In this document: positions 1 through 7,856 of the stretch, piece by piece | Position numbering within the stretch: the first letter of the stretch is position 1 | Layout of the letters: each line of letters opens with the position of its first letter | Origin: Pseudomonas viridiflava | GTDB lineage: Bacteria > Pseudomonadota > Gammaproteobacteria > Pseudomonadales > Pseudomonadaceae | Reading direction: 5' to 3' | Assembly (NCBI RefSeq): GCF_900580865.1 | Contig: NZ_UTBZ01000130.1 | Coordinates: 61,466-125,465, forward strand | Length of the DNA: 64,000 nt | Made by a program: the position numbers and the translations under genes | The notes under the pieces: generated by a model | What the model was told of the DNA's origin: nothing | The model's database searches: none | Seen by the model: the letters and a program-made list of their open reading frames with translations, nothing else

Positions 1-412
1 AGAGCGGCGTGTGGGCGTGCGGATATTGGCGGGTCAGTTCGCGCTCCATCAGCAACAACGGCGCCTGCAGCGACAGCAGCATGGCCGGGGCATCGCTGCT
101 CAGCGCCAGCATGGCGGGCTGACGGGCACTGGCGAAGACGCTGTCCAGAAGGTTGTCGGAGCTGGCCGCCACAGGCGCCGCCGTCATCGGTCGGGTGAAA
201 TAGCCGAACCTGGCTTTGGCGTGAATCCTGCCTTCGTCTTCGAGCAGTGCATAGGCGTATTTGGTTGTCGATACCGAAACGCCGAGGCGCAAGGCCAGTT
301 GTCGCAGGGACGGCAGTTTCTGCTCGGTCGTGCCACTGGCGGCCTCGATCAGGCCGAGGAGATAGTGGTAGACCGTTTGATAGGCGAATGAAGCGTCCTT
401 GCGTACCGTCAA
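1..412 (-). CDS. MocR/GntR-family transcriptional regulator, N-terminal part (runs off the window)
   Basis: The reverse strand encodes a GntR-type winged helix: residues of the form YQTVYHYLLGLIEA, then KLPSLRQLALRLGVSVSTT, then YALLEDEGRIHAKARFGYF. After this comes a linker leading toward what in this family is an aminotransferase-like domain, which lies outside the window. The start is taken as TTG at 412 because GGAGAGCA stands just upstream and no ATG fits. The gene follows the flavoprotein gene in the same direction across about 95 bp. In the family such proteins bind pyridoxal phosphate or an amino acid and control nearby amino-acid genes. The target here is inferred, not shown. Confidence 0.8.
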   Translation of the reverse strand, partial: MTVRKDASFAYQTVYHYLLGLIEAASGTTEQKLPSLRQLALRLGVSVSTTKYAYALLEDEGRIHAKARFGYFTRPMTAAPVAASSDNLLDSVFASARQPAMLALSSDAPAMLLSLQAPLLLMERELTRQYPHAHTPL

Positions 413-507
413 TGCTGCTCTCCTGTTTTGGCTCTATTTGCCAGTGCCCGGCATGGCGCTGCGTTACCCGCACAGAACCCTTGCTGGAAAACGTCGGCAA
501 GTCTAAA

Positions 508-1551
508 TCAAGTCTGAAGGAATCGCTCAGGGCGGCATGGTGCAAGTGCCGCAGATGACTGGCGATCCAGCAGCTCTTCACTGGCGAGGCGCCCGACGAT
601 GGCCGCCAGCGTCACTCCGGGATGCATCGCGCAAACGTAAACTCCGCCGACACCGGGCAGGTAACCGACAACGGGGAGGCCATCAGCGGGCATGGGCCTC
701 AGCCCGACGGCGACGGTCTGCGGCTCAATGGACACCACCCCGTGAAGTTCTTTGCATATGGCTTCGGCGGTTTGCCGGGCGATGTCTGTCGGCGAGTTGC
801 CCGGCGTCTCGCCCAAATAGTCTTCAGCGGCCAGCAACGTGCCGTCGGCACTTTGTCGGACCTCCATTTCAGGGCTGGAAATGATGCCTTTGACCAGCCC
901 CGGCTGGTTTTTGTAGCGGATGAAAATGGCAGGCGAGGCGTCGATGGGCAGGGCGACGTTGAGCATCTGCGTCAACTGCCGGGTGCCAGTCCCGGTGGCA
1001 AGCACAATAAGGTCAGCATCGATCGTGCCTGTTGTGGTTTCAACGCCGGTCACACTTGCTTCGCAGGTTTTGAAACCCGTTACCCGAGTGTGCGTGAGTA
1101 ATTGCGCCCCAAGCGCCCGGGCGCCGGCAATCAAGGCGTGGGTAGTCTGCACGGCGTCTAGCGCGCCTTCTTCCGGGCGATACAACGCGCAGGGTGGGGG
1201 ATTTTTCAGATTGGGCTCGCGGGCAAGCACCTCGGTAGCTGATAGCAGCGTTGCCGAAGAAAGATGTTCTGCCGATTCGTTGTACGACAAAGCTCCGCTC
1301 CAGTGGATCTGCAAATCCGGGAGCTCGGTTTCGAGTCGGCGGTATTCTGCGATGGCCGCACCGCGTAATTGCGCAATCGGATCAGCACCGGTGTAGGTGG
1401 TATTGATCCAGGCGAAGGAACTTGCCGTCACGCCGCTGGCGATCTCGCCGGCCTCAATTAACGTGACCTGCGCACCTTTGCCGGACAGGTGATACGCAAC
1501 GGAGGCGCCAACAATGCCTGCACCCACCACTACAATTCGCGTCTTTTTCAT
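508..1551 (-). CDS. FAD-dependent oxidoreductase of the D-amino-acid/glycine oxidase (DAO) family
   Basis: A 347-residue protein beginning MKKTRIVVVGAGIVGAS, a Rossmann dinucleotide-binding motif (GxGxxG) for FAD at residues 8-13, followed by the acidic end of the second strand (LIEAGE). A C-terminal GLRPMPADGLPVVG block, which contacts the flavin and substrate in DAO proteins, is present. Size and motif spacing are normal for soluble single-domain DAO enzymes that oxidise amino acids or secondary amines. The frame is open further upstream, but ATG 1551 has AGGGA before it and starts exactly at the Rossmann fold. The substrate cannot be read from the sequence. The MocR gene downstream fits amino-acid catabolism. 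Confidence 0.85.
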   Translation of the reverse strand: MKKTRIVVVGAGIVGASVAYHLSGKGAQVTLIEAGEIASGVTASSFAWINTTYTGADPIAQLRGAAIAEYRRLETELPDLQIHWSGALSYNESAEHLSSATLLSATEVLAREPNLKNPPPCALYRPEEGALDAVQTTHALIAGARALGAQLLTHTRVTGFKTCEASVTGVETTTGTIDADLIVLATGTGTRQLTQMLNVALPIDASPAIFIRYKNQPGLVKGIISSPEMEVRQSADGTLLAAEDYLGETPGNSPTDIARQTAEAICKELHGVVSIEPQTVAVGLRPMPADGLPVVGYLPGVGGVYVCAMHPGVTLAAIVGRLASEELLDRQSSAALAPCRPERFLQT

Positions 1552-1610
1552 TGCAACGTTCCCTGTTGTCGAGGTGCCGATCCTGCAACAGGGGGACGAC
1601 GCGAGCAACC

Positions 1611-1636
1611 AAAAAAAAGCCCGGCCAAAGCCGGGC
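1611..1636 (-). terminator. Rho-independent terminator of the hemerythrin gene
   Basis: Read on the minus strand, AGCCCGGCTTTGGCCGGGCT forms a GC-rich stem followed by eight T residues. It lies about 20 bp past the stop of the hemerythrin gene, between it and the flavoprotein gene, and separates the two units. Confidence 0.9.
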
Positions 1637-1654
1637 TCGCACGCTGGCAACGGT

Positions 1655-2131
1655 TTAAGCCGCCATATTTCCCGCGGCCATTTCTTTCTTGCAACTGGCC
1701 TTCATGGCCTCCATCTGCGCGCCCAGCTCTTCGAGTTTTTCCTTGCCCAGGAGTTTTTTCGCTTGAGGGAACATTTCCGTTTCTTCCTCTTCGATATGGT
1801 GCTCCAGCAGTTCCTTGACCACTTTCACCCGACCGGAAAACTCCGGGGTGCCCGGGTCAGTCAGTTTCAGATCGGGCAGCACCAGCGAATCGACGGTGCG
1901 GTGTTCTTCCTTGGCTTCGAAGTACATGACGTCCTGTTCCTTGCTGCCGGCGGCCTTGAATGCGGGGTAAAGGATTTCCTCTTCGAGGCGGGTATGGATG
2001 GATATTTCCATTTCCAGTTTGCCCAACAGCTCGACACGTTTTTTCAGCGCGCGCTCGGTGGAGTCGCTCAGTTGGCTAAGGATGTCTTTGACTTTTGCAT
2101 GATCGGCTTTGAGAAGGTCGATGGCGTTCAT
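1655..2131 (-). CDS. Hemerythrin HHE domain protein
   Basis: A 158-residue, helical, charged protein with the HHE pattern: LKADHAKVKDIL near residue 10, SIHTRLEEEILYP near 45, KEEHRTVD near 75 and LLEHHIEEEETEMFP near 110. The His and Glu residues in these four places are the usual di-iron ligands of hemerythrin-like proteins, which bind oxygen or nitric oxide. It is a single gene with its own terminator. No signal peptide is seen, so it is cytoplasmic. The physiological ligand is unknown. Confidence 0.92.
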   Translation of the reverse strand: MNAIDLLKADHAKVKDILSQLSDSTERALKKRVELLGKLEMEISIHTRLEEEILYPAFKAAGSKEQDVMYFEAKEEHRTVDSLVLPDLKLTDPGTPEFSGRVKVVKELLEHHIEEEETEMFPQAKKLLGKEKLEELGAQMEAMKASCKKEMAAGNMAA

Positions 2132-2370
2132 GGCGTTGCCTCTGCTGTCACGGGGTGAACACAGGCCGTTGTCTCACGGATCTGTGAATGCCCTGAACCC
2201 ACAGCATTTGGCGTGCCAGTCCCTGACAAATATCCAAGCGCGCTGGATCAAGGGCTTGCTACGGTACAGGCAAAAAGCCTTCGTGCAGCCTGCATGAAAA
2301 GAGCGGTGCAGGCATTGCATATCACGGCGTCGTCTGAAGGCAAGCCCCGCACCACGGCGACAGAATCAGC

Positions 2371-2574
2371 TTACGACGCCGAATGCCGACTGACATGCTT
2401 GGGCCCCGCCAATGCCCAGGCAATCAAACCAAACAACGGCACAAACACAATCAGCACGATCCACACGCCTTTATTGCTCGATTTCCCCTCGCTCTTGCGC
2501 ACCCGATTGATGGCCCAGAGTTCAATAAGCAGAAGAACTGCCGCCAGTACGATCCACACGGTTTCGATTTGCAT
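2371..2574 (-). CDS. PLDc_N family small inner-membrane protein
   Basis: A 67-residue protein with two hydrophobic segments (residues about 5-22 and 36-56) separated by a basic stretch RVRKSEGKSS. The arrangement, with a hydrophobic hairpin and LFGLIAWALAGP at the end, matches the phospholipase D N-terminal (PLDc_N) domain that also occurs alone as a short membrane protein in Pseudomonas. There is no HKD catalytic motif, so it is not a phospholipase. Its function is unknown. Confidence 0.75.
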   Translation of the reverse strand: MQIETVWIVLAAVLLLIELWAINRVRKSEGKSSNKGVWIVLIVFVPLFGLIAWALAGPKHVSRHSAS

Positions 2575-2628
2575 TGGCTACCTCCTGATGGTCTGTGCGT
2601 TAGGTGGCGTGGGGTGCGGCGGGTTCAT

Positions 2629-3546
2629 TTATTTTTTGTTTAAGGCCTTGAGTTGGCGGGCCAGATCCAGCGCCACTCGACCGCTATTGAGGGTTGGCAG
2701 CAGATGAGTGAAGGGGATTTCGATCATCCGGTTCTCGCGCACGGCGCGCAGTTGCGACAACACCGGGTCGTGGGTCAGCAGATAGCGTTTGCGACTGGCC
2801 GGCGACCATTCGGCGTCAGCCAGCAAAATCACATCGGGGTCGCTGGCCAGCAGGGTTTCGCTGTTGACGGTCACGCGATAGAGGTTGATGTCGGCGAACA
2901 CATTGCGTGCACCGACGGCGGCCAACAGTGGGGTGACAAACCCGCGCCGACCTTCGCTGTCGAGGCCTTTGACCTCACTGTCGAGATAGAACACCGACAG
3001 CGGTTTACCCGAACCGGCCAACGCTCGGGCGCTGGAGAGATCGGCGTCCATGGCCTCACTCAATTGCCGCGCCTTTGCCTGTTTATGCAGCAGTTTGCCA
3101 AGCGTCAGCAAGTCATTGCGCACATGTGCGAAGTAATCCAGCGAGTGTCCGTTGCATGCCGATTCCAGCAGATACGAACCCACGCCATTGCGCGCAAGCC
3201 CCGAGCGTGAGGTCACACCGTCGCCGAACGCGGTGGCAAAACCACCGATCACCAGATCCGGCTTCTGTGCGTATAGCACCTCGCTGGACGGGTACTGCCG
3301 GGCGATCACTGGCACGCCGAAATAATCGGATGACCGCTGCCCGGCAGCGGTGTCATCCAGATACGCTACGCCGACCAGCGCAGGTCCGGCGCCCAGCGCC
3401 AGGACCAGATCAGCCGCGTGCTGGTTGAGCGCGACGATGCGTGATGGCTGAACGGCGTGCCAATTCTCGCTGCAGTTACGGTAACTGTCGGCGAGCACGG
3501 GCGTTGCGCAGAGCAGGGCGCCAAGCGCATACAGGATCGATCTCAT
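2629..3546 (-). CDS. Periplasmic binding protein for cobalamin/iron-type ligands (BtuF-like)
   Basis: A 305-residue protein with a signal peptide (MRSILYALGALLCATPVLA) and the fold of the class III periplasmic binding proteins: SRIVALNQHAADLVLALGAG near the start, VLYAQKPDLVIGG in the first lobe, DPDVILLAD in the second. This family delivers vitamin B12, heme or ferric siderophores to ABC importers. It is the last gene of the riboswitch-controlled operon and its ATG overlaps the stop of the ferredoxin gene (ATGA), which argues for B12 or another corrinoid. No permease or ATPase partner is encoded in the window. Confidence 0.82.
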   Translation of the reverse strand: MRSILYALGALLCATPVLADSYRNCSENWHAVQPSRIVALNQHAADLVLALGAGPALVGVAYLDDTAAGQRSSDYFGVPVIARQYPSSEVLYAQKPDLVIGGFATAFGDGVTSRSGLARNGVGSYLLESACNGHSLDYFAHVRNDLLTLGKLLHKQAKARQLSEAMDADLSSARALAGSGKPLSVFYLDSEVKGLDSEGRRGFVTPLLAAVGARNVFADINLYRVTVNSETLLASDPDVILLADAEWSPASRKRYLLTHDPVLSQLRAVRENRMIEIPFTHLLPTLNSGRVALDLARQLKALNKK

Positions 3547-3902
3547 GTCCGCGCCTTGATCAGTAAATCCGTGACCACTTCACCGCCGACCAGATGCCCT
3601 TCGACCAGTCGCTGCACATCCTCCTTGCTGCGTACGCCATACCAGCAGCGCTCCGGATACACCGTGACGATCGGCCCCAGATTGCACGGGAACTGACAGT
3701 GCGTACGGGTCAGCAAGACGCCGCCCGGGGTCTCGATGCGATCGTGCGCGAGCAAATGCCGGCGCAGGCTTTTCCATAGCTGCAAGGCGCCGCGCTGGGT
3801 GCAGCGCGGGCCGGTGCAGAGGAACACATGGCGCGCATGCTCTGGCACATGCGACCAGTCCGGGTGCGTGTCGACGCCGTCGATGGTTGTGATGTCATTC
3901 AT
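3543..3902 (-). CDS. Thioredoxin-like (2Fe-2S) ferredoxin domain protein
   Basis: A 119-residue protein with four cysteines arranged as CTGPRC and, about 35 residues later, HCQFPC, followed by NLGPIVTVYPE. This is the pattern of the thioredoxin-fold [2Fe-2S] ferredoxins. It sits between btuB and the binding protein with ATGA overlaps on both sides, so the three are translationally coupled. Small ferredoxins of this kind are often found with corrinoid genes. A role in reducing or handling the incoming corrinoid is an inference. Confidence 0.8.
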   Translation of the reverse strand: MNDITTIDGVDTHPDWSHVPEHARHVFLCTGPRCTQRGALQLWKSLRRHLLAHDRIETPGGVLLTRTHCQFPCNLGPIVTVYPERCWYGVRSKEDVQRLVEGHLVGGEVVTDLLIKART

Positions 3903-5839
3903 CAGAAGCGGTACGTGTAGCGCACTTCGGAGGTGAACGGCCGGCCGAGGTTGTCGACGTTGCTCGAGCGGCTGGTGACGTAATCACGGTCGAAGAGGTT
4001 TTCCACCAGCAGGCTCACGCGATGTTGGTGAGCATTGTCGAGGTAGCGATAGGCGTCGGCATCGACCACCGAATAATGGCCGTATTCCACCTGTTTCGAA
4101 CTGGTGATGTCGCGGATATAGCGGATCGCGCCGCCAACGCCCCACAGGCGATTTTCCGCTTCATAACCCACGCGCGAACGGGCGAAGAAGCTCGGAATGT
4201 CGTTGATGGTCGCTCCTGTGCGCGATTCGGTGAGGTTGCGGGTCATGTCCGCTTGCACGCTCCATTGATCGTTGAGCGCCAGTTTGGCGTCAGCCTCGAA
4301 ACCGCGCATACGCACCTGGCCTTCACCGTTGACCCACTGAATGCCATCGAGGGTGATCAGGTCGTCGATCTTGCGTTTGAACAGGGTCACGCTGGCGCTG
4401 AATTCGCGATCGAGCAAGAAGCCTTTGTAGTCAACACCGAGTTCAGCGTTGCGGCTTTTTTCCGGTTTCAGGTTGCGATTGCCAATCTCGTCGCCCGGTT
4501 CGTTGACGAATAGTTGCTCGGCGTTCGGCAGTTTGTAGGCGCTGCCGTATTGACCGCGTACCGACCAGTTGTCGTTGAGGTCATACAGCGAAGTGAGCAT
4601 GCCGACCGTGGCACTGTCGCCGCCGCTCATGGCTTCGTGGCGCACACCGATGCTCGGGTGCCAGTCGGGCAGGGCGTCGATCTGCGGGCGCAGTTGCGTG
4701 TAGAACGCGTGCGCCTCAGCCTTGTCGTTGTCGATGATCAGCACATCGTCCTGGCCCTTGAACCATTGGTTGTCGGTGCCGAACACCAGCACATGGCCGC
4801 CGGGCAACTCGGCCTTGCCTTCGGCCTGCACGCCCCAGTCGGTGAAACCCCAATAGTCGTTGTGGTTGATGACTTGGGTGCCGCCACCGACAACGTTGTT
4901 GACTCGCGTGTAGCGAGTGTCCCAGTCGTTGAGATGACCTTTGACGAAGTAGCTCAGGCGCTCGTTGATGTTCTGCTCGAACGTTGCCGTGGCGATCTGC
5001 TGCACGCGGTCGTTGGTAGTCTTGTGGTTGTCGACCGGGCGGGCGAAGTCGAGGTTGGCGTCGGCATATTGGTAGAACAGTTCCAGCCGCGAATCGTCGC
5101 CGAACGATTGAATCGCTTTGCCGCCGAAGGTGGTGACTTCGTAGGCGCGGTTCTTCCCGGAATCGTTTTTCATGTCGCGGTTGCGATACGGCTGGTAACC
5201 GTCGGAGACGTTGTGGCTGACGTAGGCCAGCAAGCCGAGATCGCCGAATCCATTAGTGAAGATGTTCTCGACGCGGGCGTCTTCGGTCGTGCCGCCAAAG
5301 CTGTCCACGCCCAGGTTCACTTCGCCGGAGGTTTTGCGCGACTGCGGGCTGCGGGTGACGATGTTGATCACGCCAGACACAGCCTGGGTGCCGAACAACA
5401 AGCTCTGGCCACCCTTGAGCACTTCGATGCGTTCGATGGCGTTGGCCGGCAGGGTGTCCAGATAGAGGCCGCCGTACAGGCGATTGTTCAGGCGCACGCC
5501 GTCGAGCAGGATCAGCGTGTCGTCGTTGCGCCCGCCGAGCAGCGAATAAGTGCCGTAATCGAACGGGCCGTTTTTCGGCGCCACATACAGGCCGGGGATG
5601 AACATCTGCATCACGCGACTGACATCGGCGCTGGGGCCAGCACGTTCGATCTGTTCGCGGCTGACGATCTCGACCTTGCTGCCGAACTTCGCCATGTCGG
5701 CGACGGTGGTGGATTCCACTGACGGTGCAGAAACGATTTGCTGATGGAGTTCCAGCGGTGCGTCATCGGCCAGCAGCAGCGGGCTGAACAGGCAGCCAAG
5801 GAACAGGGTTGGAGCAGAAGTGTTGAAAGGTCGAATCAT
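3902..5839 (-). CDS. btuB: TonB-dependent vitamin B12 outer-membrane receptor BtuB
   Basis: A 645-residue outer-membrane receptor: signal peptide (MIRPFNTSAPTLFLGCLFSP), plug domain from about residue 50 (VEIVSREQIERAGPSADVSR, then DDTLILLDGVRLNN and ERIEVLKGGQSLLFG), and a beta-barrel ending in the terminal aromatic YTYRF. The frame is open 56 codons further upstream, but that extension lies inside the cobalamin riboswitch, so ATG 5839 is the better start. The riboswitch identifies the substrate class as cobalamin. Downstream genes overlap by ATGA. Confidence 0.9.
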   Translation of the reverse strand: MIRPFNTSAPTLFLGCLFSPLLLADDAPLELHQQIVSAPSVESTTVADMAKFGSKVEIVSREQIERAGPSADVSRVMQMFIPGLYVAPKNGPFDYGTYSLLGGRNDDTLILLDGVRLNNRLYGGLYLDTLPANAIERIEVLKGGQSLLFGTQAVSGVINIVTRSPQSRKTSGEVNLGVDSFGGTTEDARVENIFTNGFGDLGLLAYVSHNVSDGYQPYRNRDMKNDSGKNRAYEVTTFGGKAIQSFGDDSRLELFYQYADANLDFARPVDNHKTTNDRVQQIATATFEQNINERLSYFVKGHLNDWDTRYTRVNNVVGGGTQVINHNDYWGFTDWGVQAEGKAELPGGHVLVFGTDNQWFKGQDDVLIIDNDKAEAHAFYTQLRPQIDALPDWHPSIGVRHEAMSGGDSATVGMLTSLYDLNDNWSVRGQYGSAYKLPNAEQLFVNEPGDEIGNRNLKPEKSRNAELGVDYKGFLLDREFSASVTLFKRKIDDLITLDGIQWVNGEGQVRMRGFEADAKLALNDQWSVQADMTRNLTESRTGATINDIPSFFARSRVGYEAENRLWGVGGAIRYIRDITSSKQVEYGHYSVVDADAYRYLDNAHQHRVSLLVENLFDRDYVTSRSSNVDNLGRPFTSEVRYTYRF

Positions 5840-5929
5840 TGTCTTCTCGAAAAGGATCTTCGCAGAAGAGCATGCAGGAGAAGGCATCGCGCACAGCCAA
5901 TACCGGCCCATGCCCGCCCACCGCAGGAT

Positions 5930-6140
5930 TTTGCCAAACGAAATTCCAGGCCGGTCTCCGGGCTCGCGCGTATCGAGGCTTTCACCTTCCCATGGCCGTC
6001 TGGCCACAGTGGTCTGTCGAAAGCATCACGCGCATACCGTTGCGGGGGCAGCACCGGACTTGTTCGAAAAAGAACGTACCGGTTTCCCGTTTCACCCCAT
6101 GCACGGCGGCATGGGACACCTGAAACTGGGCGGCATCTGA
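5930..6140 (-). promoter_or_regulatory. Cobalamin (AdoCbl-type) riboswitch upstream of btuB
   Basis: On the minus strand the leader contains, in order, GGGTGAAACGGGAAACCGGT (6078-6098 region), CCGGTGCTGCCCCCGCAAC (6039-6058), a B12-box region CCACTGTGGCCAGACGGC followed by GGGAAGGTG (5976-6012) and AGCCCGGAGACCGG (5951-5964). These are the conserved blocks of the cobalamin riboswitch in the correct order. High B12 would shut off the operon. No obvious U-tract terminator follows, so control of translation initiation is the more likely mode (inference). Confidence 0.95.
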
Positions 6141-6237
6141 ACATTCGACAGACCGTTCGTCAACTTTTCGGGATCCGGGTTATGGGTATGAAAATGGCCC
6201 GTGTTGCCTATTGCCAAGCACCCGTCGCGCGCCAGAC

Positions 6238-6256
6238 AATAAGAGTCATTATCACT
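6238..6256 (+). promoter_or_regulatory. Probable Fur box
   Basis: AATAAGAGTCATTATCACT, about 20 bp before the sigma-factor start, resembles the 19-bp Fur consensus GATAATGATAATCATTATC, with the best agreement in TCATTATC. Fur control is usual for FecI-type sigma genes, so the cassette would be induced under iron limitation. Confidence 0.6.
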
Positions 6257-6275
6257 CGCGAATTATTCCAGCCTC

Positions 6276-6797
6276 ATGTCCGCCGACGATTTATCCCTGC
6301 GCAGCGCCGTCAATGACCTGTATTGCGACCATCACGGGTGGTTGAAAGGCTGGTTGCGCAAGCGGCTGAGCAATTCTTTCGATGCGGCCGATCTGGCGCA
6401 GGACACCTTTGTGCGGGTCATCAAGGCCCGCAGCGCTCTGGATATTCGCGAGCCGCGTCCTTACCTGTCGATGATCGCCAAAGGTTTGCTCGTTGACCTG
6501 TTCCGCCGCCGTTCGCTGGAGCAATCCTGGCTGGAAGCGTTGGCGGCCATGCCACAGGAGCAACAGCCTTCGCTGGAAGAGCAGGCGATCCTGTTACAGG
6601 CGCTGGTGGAAATCGACCGTCTTCTGCAAGGGCTGGGGCCGAAGGTCAAGCAGACATTTATCCTGTCGCAATTCGATGGTCTGACCTACCCGCAAATTGC
6701 CGAGCGCTTGAACATCAGCGTGCGCAGCGTCAACAACTACATGGCCAAAGCCATGGAGCATTGCTGTCTGATGCAGATTCAGATGCAACTGGCATGA
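6276..6797 (+). CDS. FecI-type ECF RNA polymerase sigma factor
   Basis: A 173-residue protein with sigma region 2 (FDAADLAQDTFVRVIKA near residue 35, PRPYLSMIAKGLLVDLFRRR near 60) and region 4 (LGPKVKQTFILSQFDGLTYP, then ERLNISVRSVNNYMAKAM near 150), the helix-turn-helix that reads the -35 element. It overlaps fecR by ATGA, and a TonB receptor with an N-terminal signalling domain follows. These are the three parts of a cell-surface signalling system. The start at 6276 gives the normal length for this family. Confidence 0.93.
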   Translation: MSADDLSLRSAVNDLYCDHHGWLKGWLRKRLSNSFDAADLAQDTFVRVIKARSALDIREPRPYLSMIAKGLLVDLFRRRSLEQSWLEALAAMPQEQQPSLEEQAILLQALVEIDRLLQGLGPKVKQTFILSQFDGLTYPQIAERLNISVRSVNNYMAKAMEHCCLMQIQMQLA

Positions 6798-7747
6798 GCC
6801 TGTCGCCCGCCGAACTACAAGCGATCAGCGCCGCTGCCCGCTGGTACGCGCGTCTGCATTCCGGCATCGCCACCGAGGCCGATCGCGCTGCGTGGGACGA
6901 CTGGTTGCGCGCCGACCCTGCCCATCAGCAAGCCTGGCAACATATGGCGGCCGTTGGCGAACAAATGGCCAGCGTGCCAGGCACCTTGGCGGCACCGGCG
7001 TTGCGCGGGGTCGAACGATCCCGTCGGCAGGTATTGCGCAGCGTAGTGTTGCTGGCCTCGGCCGGTTCGCTGGGCTGGTTGGGCTGGCGCAGTGAGCCGT
7101 CGCAAAACCTGCTGGCCGATTTCCGTACCGGCGTGGGCGAGCGACGTGAGTTTCGTCTGGCCGATGGCAGTTCCTTGCTGCTCAACACCGACACCTCGGT
7201 CAATCTGCGTTTCGACGGTCGCCAGCGCACCCTGGAATTACTGTGGGGCGAGATTCTGGTGAGTACCGCGGCTGATCCGTTGCAGCGTCCGTTCAAAGTA
7301 CTGACCCGGCATGGACAAGTGTTGGCGTTGGGCACGCGGTTTATCGTCCGCTCACAGGACGGTGGTGGCGAGGTGTCGGTGATCGAGAAGGCTGTCGAAG
7401 TCAGCTTGGCGGGCGGTGGCTCGACCGTGCGTTTAGAGGCTGGACAATCACTGGATTTCAATAGCCGTGCGCTGGGCGCGATTCGTCGCAACGATGCGTC
7501 GGTCGGTGCCTGGCAGCAAGGCAGCATCATCGCGCTCAACCGTCCTCTGGCCGAGTTGCTGGCGGATATTTCGCGTTACCGCCACGGCGTGTTGCGCTGC
7601 GACCCGCGAATCGCCCAACTGAAGGTTTCCGGCTCATTTCCGATCGACAACACTGACCTCGCACTGGCGGCGCTGGAGAGTGGATTCTCCCTGCGCATCA
7701 CGCGCTACAGCCGTTATTGGGTCAACGTGTCGCCGCCTGCCCAGTGA
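6794..7747 (+). CDS. FecR-type anti-sigma factor/sigma regulator
   Basis: A 317-residue protein starting MSLSPAELQ at an ATG that overlaps the sigma stop codon. The N-terminal cytoplasmic part has the FecR N-domain pattern (AARWYARLHSG, AWDDWLRADPAHQQAW). A transmembrane segment lies near residues 80-95 (VLRSVVLLASAGSLGWLGW). The periplasmic FecR domain has RTGVGERREFRLADGSSLLL and VLTRHGQVLALGTRFIV, and a C-terminal STN-like part is present. It holds the sigma factor and passes on the signal from the receptor. Starting at 6761 would add 11 residues without a better ribosome site. Confidence 0.92.
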   Translation: MSLSPAELQAISAAARWYARLHSGIATEADRAAWDDWLRADPAHQQAWQHMAAVGEQMASVPGTLAAPALRGVERSRRQVLRSVVLLASAGSLGWLGWRSEPSQNLLADFRTGVGERREFRLADGSSLLLNTDTSVNLRFDGRQRTLELLWGEILVSTAADPLQRPFKVLTRHGQVLALGTRFIVRSQDGGGEVSVIEKAVEVSLAGGGSTVRLEAGQSLDFNSRALGAIRRNDASVGAWQQGSIIALNRPLAELLADISRYRHGVLRCDPRIAQLKVSGSFPIDNTDLALAALESGFSLRITRYSRYWVNVSPPAQ

Positions 7748-7856
7748 TGGGCACTGTGAACCGGGAATATTTTTTACGGCGTTTGCACTTTTCACGTACA
7801 CCGTTCGGCTCATCCCTCAATGAGTTTTTATTGAGCGTTTCTGGGGGAGGGTAAGC

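Noticed and set aside
4514..5722. Open frame of about 400 codons opposite btuB
   Set aside because: Composition (Val, Ala, His, Asp-rich) and lack of a domain show it to be an antisense shadow of a codon-biased gene.
5840..6007. N-terminal extension of btuB
   Set aside because: It translates the cobalamin riboswitch. The signal peptide starts at ATG 5839.
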